Of a DNA stretch of 64,000 nucleotides, positions 61,605-64,000 are shown in pieces. The first letter of the stretch is position 1; every line of letters starts with the position of its first letter. The notes beneath the pieces are model-generated. The model searched no databases. It was not told where the DNA came from and saw only the letters and a program-made list of their open reading frames with translations. This DNA is from Dasyornis broadbenti. Taxonomy: Eukaryota > Chordata > Aves > Passeriformes > Dasyornithidae. A program made the position numbers and the translations under genes. The stretch covers positions 5,991,851 to 6,055,850 of the forward strand of contig VZRN01004407.1 in NCBI GenBank assembly GCA_013397935.1. Reading direction: 5' to 3'.

Positions 61605-62590
61605 ACAGCATTTGCGTGATATTACAAATGAATGTCATAGGGGCTACTTGCAAGAACTGCTACTTTTTACAGAAGTTTTAAAACAGGCAGACTGTATAGA
61701 TAGAAGACAAATATGAAACATTTAAACAATAAAATGAAACACTTCCCTTCTGACCTCCAGCGTCAAAATATTTAACATATGTGTTTTCCGTTCCCTTTGC
61801 AAGCAATTCAAAGATGCTTTATTTAAAAAATTCTCTCTCCTTCTCTCTGTTAACTAAATGGAAATCTTTGCACCAAAACAATCCTAGCTGGCATATTTCT
61901 CATTTTATAACCATTTGAATGTATTTCTAGACACAAGAAAATAGATCAGACTGAAACTTAAACATACAAAAATTGAGTTTTATCAGCAAGTAATAATACC
62001 AAATCATATTCAATCATTTAAGGAAAAAACTCCCCCATAAGAAAGAGGGGAAGAAAAAAAAATTAGCTTCCTGTTTTGTTCTTGGTGAGCAGAGCACAAA
62101 AACCTCATTTCAGTATTTGCACTATGCCACAAATTTATCCTCTTTTCTGCAGGGTTTCTATACAGCCCACCTCCTGCAAACCACTCAAAATGCAGTTCCA
62201 TCTTTGGGAGCAGGTACACGACCCTTCTAAAACCCAGGGGATGTACGTGGCCAGTAAGCTGGCAGAAGGGCAGTGCCGTGTGCCAGGTAACAGTCTTGGA
62301 CCTTCTCCTAGCTGAGCAATAGCCTCTACTTTGTGTTATGCAACTTTCAAATGCTACGATGGGGAAAATCGATGGGGGAAATAAAACGTTGAGTCTAGAG
62401 AGGTGCAGAAAAACAATGATTCACTGGGGCTCCCACAAGTCACAGTTGCAGCAGTCTTCCTGAAAATAGCATCCACTCCCCCTTAAGCAAATCGGATGTT
62501 TAAATATGGGAAATTAAGGGCTTCCAAGGCTTTTCCACAATCCCAACACCCCTAGGGCAAGAAGAAAAACTGTCACCTTTCAAGCCAGAG
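61605..62590. other. Unique non-coding DNA
   Basis: Overlapping 69- and 79-codon open frames on opposite strands at 62010-62315 show no domain. Nothing else recognised. Confidence 0.5.
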
Positions 62591-62646
62591 AAGGAGTGGA
62601 CCAGCATCAGCATTTTTCACTGCTCTTACTCTCTCCCTGCAAGCAG

Positions 62647-62901
62647 GTGGGGTGTCAAAAGATGGGAAGTGATGAGACTCGAGGAGAAAGTAATTTTCCC
62701 CCCCTGTTTATTAAGGGAAGTGAAACAGCCCCAAGCAGCTGCCATCCCCGTGTGCTCACTCAGAACCAAACCCCTGGCCTTGCCCAGCTGCCCCAAGAGA
62801 AAAAAATGCACACAGGGTCAGTGGTGGCAGCAGAAATAAACCTTCCACCAAAGCACCCCTGTGCAGGCCCAGCCCCTCATGCTGCTGGTGTCTCCTCCCA
62901 A
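62647..62901 (+). other. Possible unannotated exon in GC-richer segment
   Basis: A pyrimidine-rich stretch ending CTCCCTGCAAGCAG (to 62646) could be a splice acceptor, and AA|GTGAGT at 62902-62907 is a good donor. The 255 bases between them, a multiple of three, are fully open in the frame that runs from 62596 to 62949. The predicted peptide is rich in Ser, Pro and Ala and resembles no family I know. It could be an exon of a long non-coding RNA, an orphan exon, or chance. A GC-richer patch favours longer open frames, so the frame alone is weak evidence. Confidence 0.2.
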
Positions 62902-63000
62902 GTGAGTTTAACTGGGATTGTGGCGGGGTCTGCCACATCTTCCAAATGAAAGGGGCACTTAGGGTAAAAAAAATCAAACACTGCCATGCCCCCAGGAAAA

Positions 63001-63056
63001 AAACAAACAAAACCAAAAACACACACACACACACAAAACAAAAAAACCCCAAAACA
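63001..63056. repeat. (CA)n microsatellite in an A/C-rich patch
   Basis: AAAC units followed by about eight AC dinucleotides (63019-63034) and more A/C-rich sequence. The minus strand gives the Phe/Cys/Val-rich open frames seen here, which are not genes. Confidence 0.9.
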
Positions 63057-63111
63057 CAAGCATGCTATTTCAAATACATATTTCAAAATAGGTATTTTTC
63101 ACACACTCCAT

Positions 63112-63166
63112 GGAATAATAAAATATCCCAAGTTGGAAGGGACCTACCAAGGATTATCCAAGTCCA
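63112..63166 (-). mobile_element. CR1 LINE 3' tail, minus strand
   Basis: 'ataaaatatcccaagttgga' then 'agggacctaccaaggattat' is the reverse complement of the CR1 3' end of the 'AACTCAGGATATTCTGTGA' type, the same subtype as the plus-strand copy at 21732-21924. Only about 55 bp remain. Confidence 0.8.
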
Positions 63167-63169
63167 TTT

Positions 63170-64000
63170 AAAGAACTTGCCCCTCCTAAAAGACTGCCAT
63201 TTACAGAACATGATTAGCAGTAATTTCTCTAAATTCTTTAATTAACTTTTTTTTTAAAAAAAAAAACAAACTCTTCATTCTATGCTGTCTGAATTGGGGT
63301 TTTTACCTCAAGCATGTACGTACATATGCCCTGCTGTCTGCAAAGGGTGATTCCCATATACGTTTGCTCATAGCCTGAGGCCAAGCCACTGGGACATAAA
63401 AATCAGAAAAGTTAAAGGTGAATAATCAAACTAACACATGACACTGAGACAAGACTCTAAAAGGAAAGAATTAGGAAATAATTATATAAGGCTACCAGTT
63501 TTACTGGATGAAACTGGTACTTTTGCTGCCAAACAATAATTACCAACTGATTGAAATGACTAAGTAGCCATTCAGATTAGTGCTCATCAGAGTTTTGTTC
63601 ACATAAACACAACATGCTCATCATACTAATGATCTGAAATAAAACCCATGACTTGGCATAGTTTTCTGCACCATAACACAATTTACATTTCATTGCTAGC
63701 AAAATCAAGCCGAAACCCTGCAAACCAGTTTGTCTTTATACTGGTCTGCATTTTCTTTGCTGTCAAGGAGCATTTAAAGGATTTTTCTCAAACAAGCATT
63801 TGCACCTAACTTACCACTGTTAAGTCACTTCTGTTAGTAAAAATTGACTGTACATTAAAACCTCCTATTTAAATTTTCTCAATATATCAGTAAGGCTATA
63901 ATATATAAGTCTTTAGTCTAATGACAGCACACCAAGTCCCTAAATCAAAATTCTATGAAAAACATAATAGTATGAAAAACATTCTTGTGTATACAGTTCT
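63170..64000. other. Unique non-coding DNA to the window end
   Basis: T9A11 run at 63247-63266. A small hairpin ACCAGTTT...AAACTGGT lies at 63494-63518. No gene or RNA gene recognised. Confidence 0.55.

Noticed and set aside
62756..63086. Phe/Cys/Val-rich minus-strand open frames
   Set aside because: They are the translation of the (CA)n/A-rich simple repeat read on the other strand.
1..64000. CRISPR arrays, operons, tRNA or rRNA genes
   Set aside because: None seen; the window is vertebrate nuclear DNA and no complete tRNA cloverleaf or rRNA segment was recognised.

Overview
This is an AT-rich stretch of bird nuclear DNA in which I find no protein-coding gene. It is best read as part of a gene desert or a very long intron. 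Three things point to a bird. The dominant mobile element is CR1 (chicken repeat 1), seen in several copies with the typical avian 3' end. There are two avian-type endogenous-retrovirus LTRs. The other dispersed repeats are old, worn MIR/L2-type SINE fragments, and I see no Alu-, B1- or L1-like sequence. The longest open frames are only 123 codons, overlap one another on both strands, and show no domain I recognise, so I treat them as chance.

Layout. 1-16000: mostly unique DNA with three or four MIR relics (about 3345, 7790, 15712), microsatellites, a G-quadruplex motif (7580-7605) and an 82-nt near-perfect hairpin (12691-12772). 16000-19400: high-complexity DNA that reads like conserved non-coding sequence, including a 26-mer present twice 2.4 kb apart, then a GA tract. 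19400-28500: unique DNA holding most of the CR1 material: a 5'-to-5' pair of CR1 tails (21683-21924), a 0.7 kb plus-strand CR1 with remains of its reverse-transcriptase ORF (26980-27690) and a 0.44 kb minus-strand CR1 (28009-28450). 28500-41600: unique DNA with several candidate regulatory blocks and a MIR plus a MIR/L2 tail (34640-35150). 41619-41845: a minus-strand LTR with an apparent internal deletion, followed within 90 bp by a 17-bp tandem repeat. 42000-60300: unique DNA with one short CR1 tail and more regulatory-like blocks. 60328-60831: a solo LTR with a perfect 6-bp target duplication. 60840-64000: a regulatory-like block, a locally GC-richer segment with one possible exon, and a last CR1 tail.

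How it works together. No genes or operons are visible, so any function is most likely regulatory. Calls of 'candidate conserved non-coding block' rest on sequence texture and recognisable transcription-factor cores, not on an alignment, and are deliberately low in confidence. No wholly new biological system was found. The best leads are the hairpin, the duplicated 26-mer, the intact solo LTR, and the homeodomain-rich blocks near 32.4 kb, 44.2 kb and 61.4 kb.
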